From Fimbriimonas planktonicus (lineage in GTDB: Bacteria > Armatimonadota > Fimbriimonadia > Fimbriimonadales > Fimbriimonadaceae), in contig OZ248539.1 of assembly GCA_965234685.1 (NCBI GenBank), positions 806,001 through 870,000 on the forward strand: 64,000 nt of DNA, in the 5' to 3' direction. A program made the position numbers and the translations under genes. Positions 1 through 8,868 of this stretch are shown piece by piece. Position 1 is the stretch's first letter; each line of letters starts with the position of its first letter. The notes under the pieces were generated by a model. The model ran no database searches and was not told where the DNA came from. It saw only the letters and a list, made by a program, of their open reading frames with translations.

Positions 1-1054
1 TCCGCAGTTCTCGTGCAAGCTCGCTCAAGATGCTGGGCCGGAACATTTCTTGCAGGCGGCTTCGTTCCGGGTGACCCAAAATCACCGCCGTAACGTTTCG
101 ATCCTGCGCAAACTGAATCAGCGTCGGCGCAAGCGGACCTTCCAAAACCACCGTCTCAATCCCCAGTCGCTTCGCCAAAGCAAAGTCGTCGGAAAGAATC
201 TTCTTCGCCGTTTCGCTGTCGCTCGTGCCGTCCTTAACGTGCACCGCAATCACTTCACCGTGCATGCGCTGACCCATACGCCATCCGCGCCGAATCAAGC
301 GAAGGGAAGACCGCGTCGGGCTCACGCAGATAATCACGCGATCCTGAGTCGCCCAAGGCTTCTCAATCCGCTTTTCCTTTCGGTACGAAACCAGGTCCTC
401 GTCAACGTGACCCGCAATCTCGCGCAGAGCAATCTCGCGCAAAGCGCTCAAAGCCGCCTCGTTAAAGAAAGTGCTCAGCTCAACCGGCGTCGTTCCGTCA
501 ACGTAAACATCGCCCCGCTTAACGCGGTTCAAAAGCGCATTCGGAGTGACGTCGACAATCTCGACCTCGTCCGCATCATGCAGCATCTGGTCGGGAACCG
601 TGTTCGTGATCTTCACGCCCGTAATATCGTGAACGTGATCGTTCAGCGACTCCAGCGCATATATATTCAACGTGCTGAGAACGTGGATGCCCTGCGAAAG
701 CAAGAAGTCAACGTCCTGCCAGCGGCTCTCAAATCGCGATCCCGGCGCATTGTCCGAAGCGAGCTCGTCAATAATCACCAGCTCCGGCTTCCGCTCAAGA
801 ATCGCCTCCAAGTCCAGATCGACGTACCTCTTGTCGGCGGTCGTCGTCACCTTCGGTGCCACAACCTCCAGCCCCGCCGCTATCTCCTCGGTCGGCTTCC
901 GCCCGTGGCTGTCTACCAGGCCAATAACAACGTCTTGACCGCGTGCGTGTCGACGATTGGCTTCGTCGAGAAGTTGAAAAGTCTTACCAACCCCCGGCGC
1001 GTAGCCGAGGAAGATTTTGTGTTTGCCTGGAACAGGCGTGTTAGCTTCGGGCAT
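1..1054 (-). CDS. KdpD N-terminal sensor domain protein (partial, cut by window edge)
   Basis: Translating leftward from the ATG at 1054 gives the KdpD N-terminal domain. A Walker-A-like GYAPGVGKT lies at residues 17-25 and the family signature DELASDNAPGSR near residue 97. A Usp-like domain (VIICVSPTRSSLRLI, then VTAVILGHPERSR) follows and reaches the window edge at about residue 351. In full-length KdpD these cytoplasmic domains precede four membrane helices and a histidine kinase and sense K+ or turgor. Stand-alone KdpD-N/Usp proteins exist, and about 350 residues is close to the end of the Usp domain, so this may be such a short form. The start overlaps the upstream response regulator by 14 nt, which suggests translational coupling in a kinase-regulator-KdpD-N operon. 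Whether kdpFABC lies beyond the left edge cannot be seen. Confidence 0.85.
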   Translation of the reverse strand, partial: MPEANTPVPGKHKIFLGYAPGVGKTFQLLDEANRRHARGQDVVIGLVDSHGRKPTEEIAAGLEVVAPKVTTTADKRYVDLDLEAILERKPELVIIDELASDNAPGSRFESRWQDVDFLLSQGIHVLSTLNIYALESLNDHVHDITGVKITNTVPDQMLHDADEVEIVDVTPNALLNRVKRGDVYVDGTTPVELSTFFNEAALSALREIALREIAGHVDEDLVSYRKEKRIEKPWATQDRVIICVSPTRSSLRLIRRGWRMGQRMHGEVIAVHVKDGTSDSETAKKILSDDFALAKRLGIETVVLEGPLAPTLIQFAQDRNVTAVILGHPERSRLQEMFRPSILSELARELR

Positions 1055-1814
1055 GAGATGAAGGCAAGTCCACGGTTAACATGGAATCGATCCAATTTCG
1101 GAGTGGGGACGATAAATCTTCGATGATCAACTTCGGCGTCTCCGGGAGACTCGCGTTGGTCCACAGGAAGTCTGCCAGAAACTCTTCTGCCAAAGCTTGC
1201 CAGAAACGCGGACCACCCGGCACCTGCTCCAGATCAGCATGAGCTTTCACCAGCTCTTGGAAGTAAGCCGGAAGGGAAACTGTGATAATCCGATCCTGCC
1301 CCTGGCCAACCACGCGGAAGTCACAATGCACTTCGCCGGTTTTCTCATCCAAGTGATCTTCTTCGGACGAGAAGGAGTAGCCGTTAAAAGTCGTCCGCGT
1401 GAAGCTCTTGCAAACCATCCCGACCGGCACCGCCGTATGGTGCTCAACCTCTCGGTCCAAGGTCGTGCGAACCGCCGCCCGAAGCGTCTCCGCCGTAAAC
1501 GGCTTGCGTAAAAAGTCCTGCGCCCCGGCCTGAATCGCCTCTAGCGCCAAGTCAATCGTGCCAAACGCCGTCGCAAGAATAAATTTCGCCTTGGGGTTCC
1601 GCGCAAAAATCGCCTTCTGAACCTCAATCCCCGTCATCTGCGGCATTCGCTGGTCGACAATCACCAGATCGAAATTTTCACCGTTGCCGTACTTCTCAAG
1701 CCCTTCGATCCCGTTCGTCGCGGTCTCGACCTGATAGCCAACGTGCCGAAGTGCAAGTTGCATCATCGTCCGCACGTTCGTTTCGTCATCAATGATGAGC
1801 AGTTTTTCGTTCAA
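1041..1814 (-). CDS. Response regulator, REC domain plus unrecognised C-terminal domain
   Basis: The receiver domain has the acidic pair in LLIIDDE, the phospho-acceptor Asp in IVDQRMP, and the Lys of RKPF. About 130 C-terminal residues follow that match no DNA-binding output domain I recognise. They include FNGYSFSSEEDHLDEKTGE and end in a Trp-rich helical part (FWQALAEEFLADFLW). I choose the TTG at 1814 because it overlaps the kinase stop as TTGA and has GAGGAA about 8 nt upstream. An ATG at 1856 would add 14 residues overlapping the kinase gene. The partner is clearly the adjacent kinase. The output may be a protein interaction rather than promoter binding, because no helix-turn-helix is evident. 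Confidence 0.88.
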   Translation of the reverse strand: MNEKLLIIDDETNVRTMMQLALRHVGYQVETATNGIEGLEKYGNGENFDLVIVDQRMPQMTGIEVQKAIFARNPKAKFILATAFGTIDLALEAIQAGAQDFLRKPFTAETLRAAVRTTLDREVEHHTAVPVGMVCKSFTRTTFNGYSFSSEEDHLDEKTGEVHCDFRVVGQGQDRIITVSLPAYFQELVKAHADLEQVPGGPRFWQALAEEFLADFLWTNASLPETPKLIIEDLSSPLRNWIDSMLTVDLPSSHARS

Positions 1815-3667
1815 GCGTTCGTTTCCTCGCGTGGTGGCGCGGCTATAGGTATCCAAAATCGAAACACAGAACCTTCACCAAGCTCGCTATTCACGCTCAT
1901 ATCGCCACCATGATTTCTGACGATTTTTTGCGCGATGCTGAGCCCAAGTCCTGCGCCCCCTTGGGTCGCTCCGGGTACCTGCACGAACCGTTCAAAAATC
2001 CTGCGCAGGTAGTCCTGCGGAATCCCTTCTCCGGTGTCATGCACTTCGAAAGATACTTGATTCTCGCGGTGTAAAGCGCGTACCGTAATCGCGCCGTTTT
2101 CGGGCGTATGCCGCACCGCGTTGTTCACCAAGTTGGTCAAAACCTGCCCAATCTGGGTTGCATCGGCAAGAATTTCCGGCAAATCCGGCTCAATCTCCAC
2201 CGTCAAATGCACCCCTTTTTGCTCCGCAATGGGCATCATCGTGTGCGCCAAATCGTCCATTAGTCCCGCTGGCGACACCAGCCGAAGCGCCGGCGGCAAC
2301 GTGCCCGACTCCAACCGGGTGACATCCAACAAGTCCTTGGTCAGTTTCTTCAGCCGGAACAAGTCGTCCCGCTGCACCGCCACCAGCTGCTTTTGGTCCG
2401 GCGTAAGCTCGCCCGCCGCCCCTTCCTCTAGCAACTGCACCGCCAGCAACATGCTCGAAACCGGCGTCCGCAACTCGTGCGCCGCAACCCCGATGAACTC
2501 GGTCTTCATTCGGTCCAAAACGCGAAGATAAGTCACATCTTCCAAAACGGCCACCGCGCCAAGCCGAAAATTCGCATCCGTCACCATCGGCGTCACGCGC
2601 ATCCGGTAAATCTGCTCGTTCCCGTTCACGCTCAAACTCACCAAGCTCCGCTCGTCCTCGCTCGCGTGAATCTCCTGGTCGTCCACCGCGTTCTCCAGCG
2701 CCTCCACAATCCGCGGGTCCGAAATGTGGTCCTTCAGCGGGGTCCGCGGCGAGCTCGCTACCGGCCCAAAAATGTCCTGCGCCGCTCGGTTCAAGTGGAC
2801 TATCCGCAAGCGCGCATCCGTAACGATAACCGGGTCATACAAGCTGTCCAGCGCCGCGTCCGACATCCGCTGGGCCCGCTCCAACCGTCGCACGTTCGCG
2901 TTCTGCATCTCGCTAAACCGCGTCGCCATCTCGTTAAAGCTGTCCGCCAAATGCCCAATCTCGTCGTCCCGAGGAATCGTCAACCGCTCCGACAAATTCC
3001 CCGACCCCAGCGATTCCGCATGCTTTGCAATAATCGCCAGCGGCCGCAAAGCCATGTTCATCATTCGGTAAGCCAAAAAGAGCGCCGCCGCCAAGGCAAA
3101 AACCGTCACGAAAATCCCGACATTCGAGAACCGCATCGCCGCTTCCTTCGCTCGATCGTTCTCCGAAAGAATCGCCTGCTCGTTCAACCCCCGAATCTGG
3201 CTGGTCAAAAACAGAATCTCCCGAATCTGCGGCTCAAGCTGCTCTTGCCGAACCTTCTCCAGCCCCGGCTGCACGCTCAACTGGTTCGCATCCGCCAACC
3301 GCACCGCCGAAGCCGCATACCGCGAATGCAGCGCCACCAGCGTGCCGTAAGCCGAAACCTCCTCCGGCTCCGTCAAAAGGTCCGCCATCCGCGCGATGTC
3401 GTCTGCCGACCGCGAAGCATTCGACTGCACCATCCCCGCCCCGCGAACCGTGTCGCCGCGAAGAATCGTCTCGAACCCCAGCCGCTGCTCGCGCATCGCC
3501 GATTCCAAATCCTGCGTCGCCAAAATCGTCGGATAGTTCAGGCTCAAAACCCGGTCTATCGAACCGCGAAGCGAAATGAAGCTGAGAACGGCACCGCTAA
3601 GAATCAGGCCGACCAAAAGGACCAGCGACAAATGGCTGATCAAAAGCTGGATGCGAAGGCTTCGCAC
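1811..3667 (-). CDS. Membrane sensor histidine kinase (HAMP-PAS-HisKA-HATPase)
   Basis: This 618-residue inner-membrane kinase has a transmembrane segment at about residues 8-32, an extracytoplasmic helical sensor to about 180, a second membrane helix at about 183-203 and a HAMP linker at about 203-257. A PAS domain spans about 270-385. The HisKA box AAHELRTPVSS carries the phospho-accepting His397. The ATPase domain has the N box LVNNAVRHTPEN, the G1 box DTGEGIP and the G2 box GGAGLGLSIA, so the enzyme looks catalytically complete. The start is GTG at 3667, preceded by GCGAG. It heads a leftward operon with the response regulator (4-nt overlap) and the KdpD-N protein. It may act as the kinase half of a split KdpD, but the stimulus is not visible in the sequence. 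Confidence 0.93.
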   Translation of the reverse strand: MRSLRIQLLISHLSLVLLVGLILSGAVLSFISLRGSIDRVLSLNYPTILATQDLESAMREQRLGFETILRGDTVRGAGMVQSNASRSADDIARMADLLTEPEEVSAYGTLVALHSRYAASAVRLADANQLSVQPGLEKVRQEQLEPQIREILFLTSQIRGLNEQAILSENDRAKEAAMRFSNVGIFVTVFALAAALFLAYRMMNMALRPLAIIAKHAESLGSGNLSERLTIPRDDEIGHLADSFNEMATRFSEMQNANVRRLERAQRMSDAALDSLYDPVIVTDARLRIVHLNRAAQDIFGPVASSPRTPLKDHISDPRIVEALENAVDDQEIHASEDERSLVSLSVNGNEQIYRMRVTPMVTDANFRLGAVAVLEDVTYLRVLDRMKTEFIGVAAHELRTPVSSMLLAVQLLEEGAAGELTPDQKQLVAVQRDDLFRLKKLTKDLLDVTRLESGTLPPALRLVSPAGLMDDLAHTMMPIAEQKGVHLTVEIEPDLPEILADATQIGQVLTNLVNNAVRHTPENGAITVRALHRENQVSFEVHDTGEGIPQDYLRRIFERFVQVPGATQGGAGLGLSIAQKIVRNHGGDMSVNSELGEGSVFRFWIPIAAPPREETNA

Positions 3668-3724
3668 CCTCGCATTGTGTCACCTGGCCCAAATGCCCGC
3701 CGGGAAACAAATCATAATTAAGAG

Positions 3725-4384
3725 GTGACGATCAAGTTCTTGCTTCTCACGTCGGCCGGCGCCCTTGCAACCGGAGGTGCCCTCATGGCCTACCTCAGCA
3801 CCCGGCCGGTGGTCGTGAACGAAGCCATCGTCAGCTCCGAACCTCGCCACCCCGTCACCTCGGAGATGAACAAGTTCTCCGCCGAGCGAAAGCTGAAAGA
3901 CGCCCCAAAGTTTGAGCGCACCGCTGCCTTCGGCGAGAAAATCAAAATCGCCGATCCCCAAAACGAGAAGCCGCAGTTCGTGATGTTCATCAAAGACGGC
4001 TGCCCCTGCAGCATCGAAGTCGAGCCCCTCTTCCACGATCTCAACAAGGTCTATGGCAAGCGCATCGACTTCGTCGGAGTCATCGACGTCGCCGAAACCA
4101 AAGCCAAGCAGTGGCACACCGACATGCTCATGCCGTACCCCGTGATTGCGGACGAGCAGCAAGAAATCATCCAGGCCTACGGAATCAAAAATTCCGCCTT
4201 CAGCGCCCTGGTGAGCCAAGACGGAAAGATCGTGAAGATGTGGCCCGGCTACTCGAAGTCGATCTTGAAGGAAATGAACGAGACCTTCGCCAAAGAAGTC
4301 GGCCTAAAAGCCAAACCCTTCGACCCCAAATACGCCCCCGAACGCGCCACCTCCGGCTGCCAGTTCACCCTCGAAAAGGCTTAA
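3725..4384 (+). CDS. Membrane-anchored thioredoxin-fold (redoxin-like) protein
   Basis: A 219-residue protein with an N-terminal hydrophobic anchor (residues 4-24) followed by an extracytoplasmic AhpC/TSA-like thioredoxin fold. The sequence QFVMFIKDGCPCSIEVEPLF carries a C-x-C pair (Cys93 and Cys95) where thioredoxins have CXXC. It is followed by a plausible cis-Pro strand (YPVIADEQQ). The likely role is periplasmic thiol redox chemistry or peroxide reduction, with no specific partner visible. The start is GTG at 3725, with TAAGAG just upstream. An internal ATG at 3785 would remove the membrane anchor and is less likely. The gene is divergent from the kinase operon and its stop overlaps the convergent lipoprotein gene by 4 nt. 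Confidence 0.72.
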   Translation: MTIKFLLLTSAGALATGGALMAYLSTRPVVVNEAIVSSEPRHPVTSEMNKFSAERKLKDAPKFERTAAFGEKIKIADPQNEKPQFVMFIKDGCPCSIEVEPLFHDLNKVYGKRIDFVGVIDVAETKAKQWHTDMLMPYPVIADEQQEIIQAYGIKNSAFSALVSQDGKIVKMWPGYSKSILKEMNETFAKEVGLKAKPFDPKYAPERATSGCQFTLEKA

Positions 4385-4752
4385 CCCTTTCCGACTTCAA
4401 TCTCGGAGCTTAGGAGCTGCTTCGCGCCCCGCTTCTTCATCTCCTGCCGCATCAACTTCTCGGCGCGGTCTTTGAGGCCCTTGTCGTCCACCCGCCCCGA
4501 AATCGTGACGACCTTGTCCGTCACCCGCAAATCCAAAACCGCCCCCGGCCCACTCAAGACGGGGTCCGCAAGCAGGGCCTCGTTGAGCTTGCTGAGCAGA
4601 TCGACCTGCTTCAGCGCCGGATTAGCCTTAACCGGATCTTCCCGAGCAATGACGGGTGGGTCGCCTTTGCGCTCTGGTGTGGGTTTGGGGGCGGTTGGGG
4701 CGCAACCGTAGGCAAGGAGGCATAGGACACTTGCACAAAAAAATCGGTGCAT
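4381..4752 (-). CDS. Lipoprotein with BON-like domain
   Basis: A 123-residue protein whose N-terminus (MHRFFCASVLCLLAYGC) is a lipoprotein signal with the lipidated Cys at residue 17. A Pro-rich linker follows, then a single domain containing LDLRVTDKVVTISGRVDD and a helix of alternating charge. That pattern resembles a BON domain, a periplasmic phospholipid-binding or stress-related fold. It probably sits on an envelope membrane facing the periplasm. The gene is convergent with the redoxin gene. Its upstream side opens into the AT-rich start of the accessory island. The BON call is by pattern only. Confidence 0.68.
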   Translation of the reverse strand: MHRFFCASVLCLLAYGCAPTAPKPTPERKGDPPVIAREDPVKANPALKQVDLLSKLNEALLADPVLSGPGAVLDLRVTDKVVTISGRVDDKGLKDRAEKLMRQEMKKRGAKQLLSSEIEVGKG

Positions 4753-5232
4753 CAGGTTCGATTCAGGACGTTTCGATCACAAGAAAAGTTCCGAAAGCTA
4801 ACCTCCGCCTTCTTTCAGGTTCTTGAACCAATCTTAATGCTGTGCCCATATAATCATATTCATAGTATATAAATTCGACTAGGGCCGTAAAATTAGATCA
4901 CTACAAGGCGAGAAGAAGGCAATCTGCTCCTACGCAAAGATGAAATTCAATACTTGAAATGCAATATCATACAAACGAACGCCATCAAAATTGATGTGAC
5001 ACGAAACTTCAAAGTTCATCAGAAAATCTATTGGATGTTCTCAAAACACCTTGTTAAAGAAATAAGTTTCAGCATTATGTTTTCAATCGCCAAAACCAAG
5101 GTGCGAAGGGAGCGCAAATTTTCCCAGGAGGCTGGCCCAGTTGGACGCCTTCGCACAATGCGCTTTCCAATATTCGAGCTTGGCCAAGAATAGCAATAGT
5201 AATCTTATGAATTGCTTGGGTATTCTCGCGAT
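4753..5232. other. AT-rich intergenic region at the left edge of the island
   Basis: About 480 bases with no convincing gene. The composition drops sharply to AT-rich after about 4840, unlike the chromosome to the left. TATAAT occurs near 4850-4855 and could be a promoter element. A 79-codon open frame at 4954-5193 has no family-like features and is treated as chance. Confidence 0.5.
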
Positions 5233-6861
5233 ATGCATTTAGTGAGCGATGAGAAGGAACTGAGTCAGGCGCTGGATCTCCGAGATGCTTGTCGGGATTC
5301 GATTGATTATGAAGGAGGGCTCATCAACAGTCGAATATCGTGGTTGGTGGGCTCCCAAGCATTCCTTCTAGGAACATACGCTCTCCTTCTTAACGCACCC
5401 CATATGCATATGGTTGGTGGATTACCCACCAGTGCGCCATTGCCTGGACAATCGCCCACGACTCTCCCAGGGCAGCTGGTTAGCTATAGTCCGAGCGCCT
5501 TATACGAGCATATCCAAATCCTGCGCTTCTGGTTCCAATTTACCGGGGTTACTCTAAGCCTTATCACCACTGTAGCTGTTCTAGCAGGCTATCGCGCGAT
5601 CATTTCACATACTGAAAAATATTACTGGAGCGTACATCGCCATCTGGGCCAAATCACAAGATCGCTTGTGCCGTTTCCCATGGCAGGCCGTAGCCGAAGA
5701 GTATGGGGGATGGGATCAACTGTGATCGGTCCATTGTTTGTACTTGTGTGGTTGGGCTTGTCGCTGCCGAGTCATTTGACGCCGGTTATGTCAACGCTTG
5801 GGGCTCTCCTTCTCATTGCATTATGGTTAATCTTTGCACTACGGTTTAGCCATACAAACGAGGTCTCAGGAGAAAGCCACTCGCTGGTATGGAAGAACAA
5901 AATTCGCAGCCTATGGTCCGGAAACGTTGTTCTAATATGCGGGACTTCTAGCAGCAAACTCGGAAGGCCGGTTGCCGAAAGGCTAATGGCTAACGGTTTT
6001 GAGGTTTGTTATTTTGATGGGCGTAAAAACAGACCGTTTCGAGATTTCGATGGGAAAGTCCGAGATCTCAATAACCAACAATTGAGAAACATGAGAGCGG
6101 TCTTATTCTTTGTTCCAAGAGATCAGGAAGTAGAGCAGAACTTGACTGCGATTCTTTCGTACACGCAAAGAGCAGCGAACGCAGCCGGCGGACTCCTGTC
6201 ATCTTCTGTGCCTCTCGTTGTACATTCTACGATTTCAAAACAATTTGCGGAAAAAATGCAGAAAATTGCCAAAGATTTTTGTAATCCATTAATTGAAATG
6301 CCAGTCACGGGTGGTGTGTCGTACGCATCAGGTGAAATTGACTTAAGAACTGGACTTAGAACAAAGCTAGCATGCTTTTCTTTCGGAAGCGAGAAAGCAC
6401 TTAAACAGGCGTCTGACGTTTTGGGCGTATATACGGATCAGTCCGCACGGATCGACTTTGAGGCTCCCGGTGAGCCAGCAATGGCCAAGTCTTGCAACCA
6501 GGTCTGTCTTGCTAACAACCTTGTCGGGGCGGCAGAAGCACTGTCGCTAGCGGAGAGGCTTGGACTGAATCCAGACATGGTCTTGCAGGGGATTACTTCA
6601 GGAGCGGCACATAGCTATTCACTTGAAAAGCACGCTCCCCTTATGATTAGTAGGGGATTCGACAAAGGAATTCTCGCCAAAAATCTCTCTAAAGACATAG
6701 GTTACGCACTGGATTCCATATCAGACCCAGGGGTCTTTAAGGGTGCACAGTATGCTCGAACTTTACTGGACCAAGTTCCGGCTGCTGAGACTACTCCTGC
6801 AATTGTGCAGCTTTACAAGCAAACTCAAGCGCCGACTCCTGCCTTGCAAAAGAAGCCTTGA
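5233..6861 (+). CDS. Membrane-anchored beta-hydroxyacid dehydrogenase-like (HIBADH/6PGDH fold) protein
   Basis: About 542 residues in two parts. The N-terminal third has roughly four membrane helices: ISWLVGSQAFLLGTYALLL, then FWFQFTGVTLSLITTVAVL, then two between 5710 and 5860. The rest is a cytoplasmic beta-hydroxyacid-dehydrogenase-type module with a Rossmann region (LGRPVAERLMANGFEVCYFD), a long segment matching the middle of the family, and the active-site-helix region AKSCNQVCLANNLVGAAEAL with the expected Lys. The first glycine loop is altered: it reads GTSSSKLG instead of GxGxxG, so dinucleotide binding may be changed. I chose the ATG at 5233; a TTG at 5212 would add 7 residues. Membrane fusion is unusual for this family. 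The gene sits alone at the left of the island, convergent to the HEPN operon. No substrate can be inferred. Confidence 0.65.
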   Translation: MHLVSDEKELSQALDLRDACRDSIDYEGGLINSRISWLVGSQAFLLGTYALLLNAPHMHMVGGLPTSAPLPGQSPTTLPGQLVSYSPSALYEHIQILRFWFQFTGVTLSLITTVAVLAGYRAIISHTEKYYWSVHRHLGQITRSLVPFPMAGRSRRVWGMGSTVIGPLFVLVWLGLSLPSHLTPVMSTLGALLLIALWLIFALRFSHTNEVSGESHSLVWKNKIRSLWSGNVVLICGTSSSKLGRPVAERLMANGFEVCYFDGRKNRPFRDFDGKVRDLNNQQLRNMRAVLFFVPRDQEVEQNLTAILSYTQRAANAAGGLLSSSVPLVVHSTISKQFAEKMQKIAKDFCNPLIEMPVTGGVSYASGEIDLRTGLRTKLACFSFGSEKALKQASDVLGVYTDQSARIDFEAPGEPAMAKSCNQVCLANNLVGAAEALSLAERLGLNPDMVLQGITSGAAHSYSLEKHAPLMISRGFDKGILAKNLSKDIGYALDSISDPGVFKGAQYARTLLDQVPAAETTPAIVQLYKQTQAPTPALQKKP

Positions 6862-7055
6862 CTCCATTCAAAAGTCCTTCGGGCACGTCGTTATGAGCAT
6901 GCATCTGTTCATTGCTAGAAACCGAATGTCGTCTGTGAACTTTCATAAGATACTGTTTGACACGCTCAATTATTATTTGGAGTGATCAAATGCCAAGAGC
7001 TAGAATGGACGGGACCATTTCCTAATGCAGCAAAGCTTGCCGTCAAACTAACTGG

Positions 7056-7074
7056 CTCTCAAGATACCTGAGAG
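7056..7074. terminator. Small inverted repeat between convergent genes
   Basis: CTCTCA and TGAGAG form a perfect 6-bp stem around a 7-nt loop, midway between the convergent dehydrogenase-like gene and the HEPN operon. There is no strong T-run, so a terminator role is only a position-based guess. Confidence 0.3.
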
Positions 7075-7102
7075 TCGCTCATTCATCGAAAATGGACCGC
7101 TT

Positions 7103-7783
7103 CTATTTTAAGTACATGCTAGAAGCAGCGTGTCTGAAGACTTCGTCACGCAAACTTTGGAAGAGCGTTCTCAATGTAATCAACCACCCGTCGATCTCTT
7201 CTATTGAAGCCGAGGTGCTTTCGCCATGGGCAATTTGATTCCTTCTGATCACTAGCCCGTTCAACTTTGAACCGTAACTGCTATGTGGCACGGGATCTAG
7301 GCCGCAATGGTACAGAATTGCGAGTAAATATGGTTTATTGAGATTCTGATCGAATTGATCGAGCGGGCTGTCATCCAAAACTAGTTGCTGATCTAACAAC
7401 GGTCCCAGAGTCTCCAACAGTTTTGTTTCAGAATAGTGCTGCTTGGCGCGTTTGTTATCGTCATCAATTCCAGTTAGCTCAAAGCCTGAGTCCACAGAAG
7501 TGACTCTTATCCTGTTAAATTCTTTAGTTAGCATCCAAGCAACATGGACCTCCCGTACGTTTCTACATGACGGACCCTGAGCACTTATGTATCTTAGGTA
7601 TGCTCTTAATGCAAATCGAACAAAGCCCTCCGCATGTGACTGCACCATCGGTACCATAGCCCGCCGCGAGCCCCGTGCCAGTGGTGATTCATCAGATGTC
7701 AATTTGCGTCTTAGTTCAAGCAGCTCGCCGTCGCGCCATTCAATGTCCTGCTCTAGGGAGGCTAACAGCTCGTCTGACGTCAT
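7103..7783 (-). CDS. HEPN-domain protein (MAE_28990-like), candidate RNase effector
   Basis: A 226-residue helical protein. The N-terminus (LLASLEQDIEWRDGELLELR) resembles the conserved start of MAE_28990/MAE_18760-type HEPN proteins. Near the C-terminus, VIRRNQIAHGE contains RNQIAH (Arg181, His186), the R-x4-H motif that forms the RNase active site in many HEPN toxins and defence effectors, followed by Gly-Glu as is common. It is the last gene of the leftward three-gene operon, and its ATG overlaps the DUF262 stop as ATGA. The likely role is an RNA-cleaving effector, or a helper of the DUF262 protein. The family call rests on motif and context; activity is inferred. Confidence 0.75.
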   Translation of the reverse strand: MTSDELLASLEQDIEWRDGELLELRRKLTSDESPLARGSRRAMVPMVQSHAEGFVRFALRAYLRYISAQGPSCRNVREVHVAWMLTKEFNRIRVTSVDSGFELTGIDDDNKRAKQHYSETKLLETLGPLLDQQLVLDDSPLDQFDQNLNKPYLLAILYHCGLDPVPHSSYGSKLNGLVIRRNQIAHGESTSASIEEIDGWLITLRTLFQSLRDEVFRHAASSMYLK

Positions 7784-8868
7784 ATCCTCAGGAACTCCAT
7801 TGCAATACTTACTCGCTTATTGAACTGTGCGTTCGAGTTCTTTCCACCGCCAACTGCGTATCTTCTAAACTGATCATCGTCCTTTAAGCTCAGCAACTTC
7901 TTGTTCAGGTTCGGGATGTCCAGTCTGCTTTCGCCCAGTAATCTTGCCGCCGCGACGGATACGCCTTCGAAGTGAAGGACTGAAAATTGTTGCTTGCCCG
8001 CGAGTGTGAAAGCAAATTCCCCTACGGCTTGATCTAGCACTTTGAACGTTTCGACAAATATGTTGTTTAAGTCGTCGAAGTCGTGTTCTTTGTTCGCCAG
8101 AGATTCAAGGAACTCGGTTAGAAAGGGCTCAATGTCGTGTTTGAATTTGTCCGGCTGGGTTAGAAGCGCAAGGAAACGGAGTGCAAGTTCTTGGTCAAAT
8201 CGACGCTCTCTCTGATTTTCGGTTATTGAGGCAACCGTCCTGACAAAGTGCGAATTTTGACTCAGCCTGACGATAAACTCAACAGCTTCGGGATTTAGCA
8301 TTCTGGTAAATCCGCTTCGAGCCTCTTGTTCGCTTAGCTTTTCTCCACCTGAGTTCAATCGCTTGAAGATATAGTAACGAAGGCGAAGATCCGAGCCTAG
8401 TTTAACAACTGCACAGTCGATCCTGCTTCGCCTCAGGCGTATTGCCAAGGCTGGTGGTAGAGTCTGGTAACTTAAGCCATTTAAATCTGGAACTATATCG
8501 CATTCTGTGATCAACAAGGGATCCTTTATGCGGTCTAGCAGTTCTTGTCCCTGAGGAGGTTTTTGTTCAAACACTCCAGTGAATCGAAGGTATGTACTTA
8601 GTCGTTGTAATCCATCGGCGAGCTCGTAAGTTTCGTCGGAACGTTGTATTAAAAATAGTGGTGGTACAGGAAGCTCCAAAAGTAGGCTTTCTATAAATTG
8701 GGACTGCTTTTCGTCCGACCATCGGAAGAGCCTTTGGTAATCCGGGTCTATGATCAACTCGTCGTTTTGGTACATGTTAGCTAATTCCCCAAACGAGTAT
8801 GGAGTTACTGTTGCACGGCTTTCTTGCGCACGATGCTGTATATGTTCTACGAGTTCTGTTGGTGTCAT
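7780..8868 (-). CDS. DUF262 protein (ParB/sulfiredoxin-like fold)
   Basis: A 362-residue protein with the DUF262 signatures in order: IIDPDYQRLFRWSDEKQSQF (about residues 39-58), SLLLELPVPPLFL, and ELADGLQRLSTYLRF, where DGLQR at 85-89 is the DGQQR-type catalytic motif. In GmrSD-type modification-dependent enzymes this domain hydrolyses nucleotides and controls cleavage by a fused or adjacent DUF1524 HNH nuclease. No HNH motif is visible here or in the neighbours, and the protein is much shorter than GmrSD fusions, so the effector is probably the downstream HEPN protein. Both ends overlap neighbours by 4 nt (ATGA), which indicates one coupled transcript with the methyltransferase first. Confidence 0.85.
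   Translation of the reverse strand: MTPTELVEHIQHRAQESRATVTPYSFGELANMYQNDELIIDPDYQRLFRWSDEKQSQFIESLLLELPVPPLFLIQRSDETYELADGLQRLSTYLRFTGVFEQKPPQGQELLDRIKDPLLITECDIVPDLNGLSYQTLPPALAIRLRRSRIDCAVVKLGSDLRLRYYIFKRLNSGGEKLSEQEARSGFTRMLNPEAVEFIVRLSQNSHFVRTVASITENQRERRFDQELALRFLALLTQPDKFKHDIEPFLTEFLESLANKEHDFDDLNNIFVETFKVLDQAVGEFAFTLAGKQQFSVLHFEGVSVAAARLLGESRLDIPNLNKKLLSLKDDDQFRRYAVGGGKNSNAQFNKRVSIAMEFLRI

Noticed and set aside
4954..5193. 79-codon frame in the AT-rich region
   Set aside because: No family pattern, no ribosome site, and composition like its non-coding surroundings.
6743..6985. 80-codon frame at the end of the dehydrogenase-like gene
   Set aside because: It overlaps the real gene in another frame and has no protein-like features.
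7780..8868. Complete GmrSD-type type IV restriction enzyme
   Set aside because: Only the DUF262 part is present (362 residues); no DUF1524 HNH motif is seen in this protein or its neighbours.
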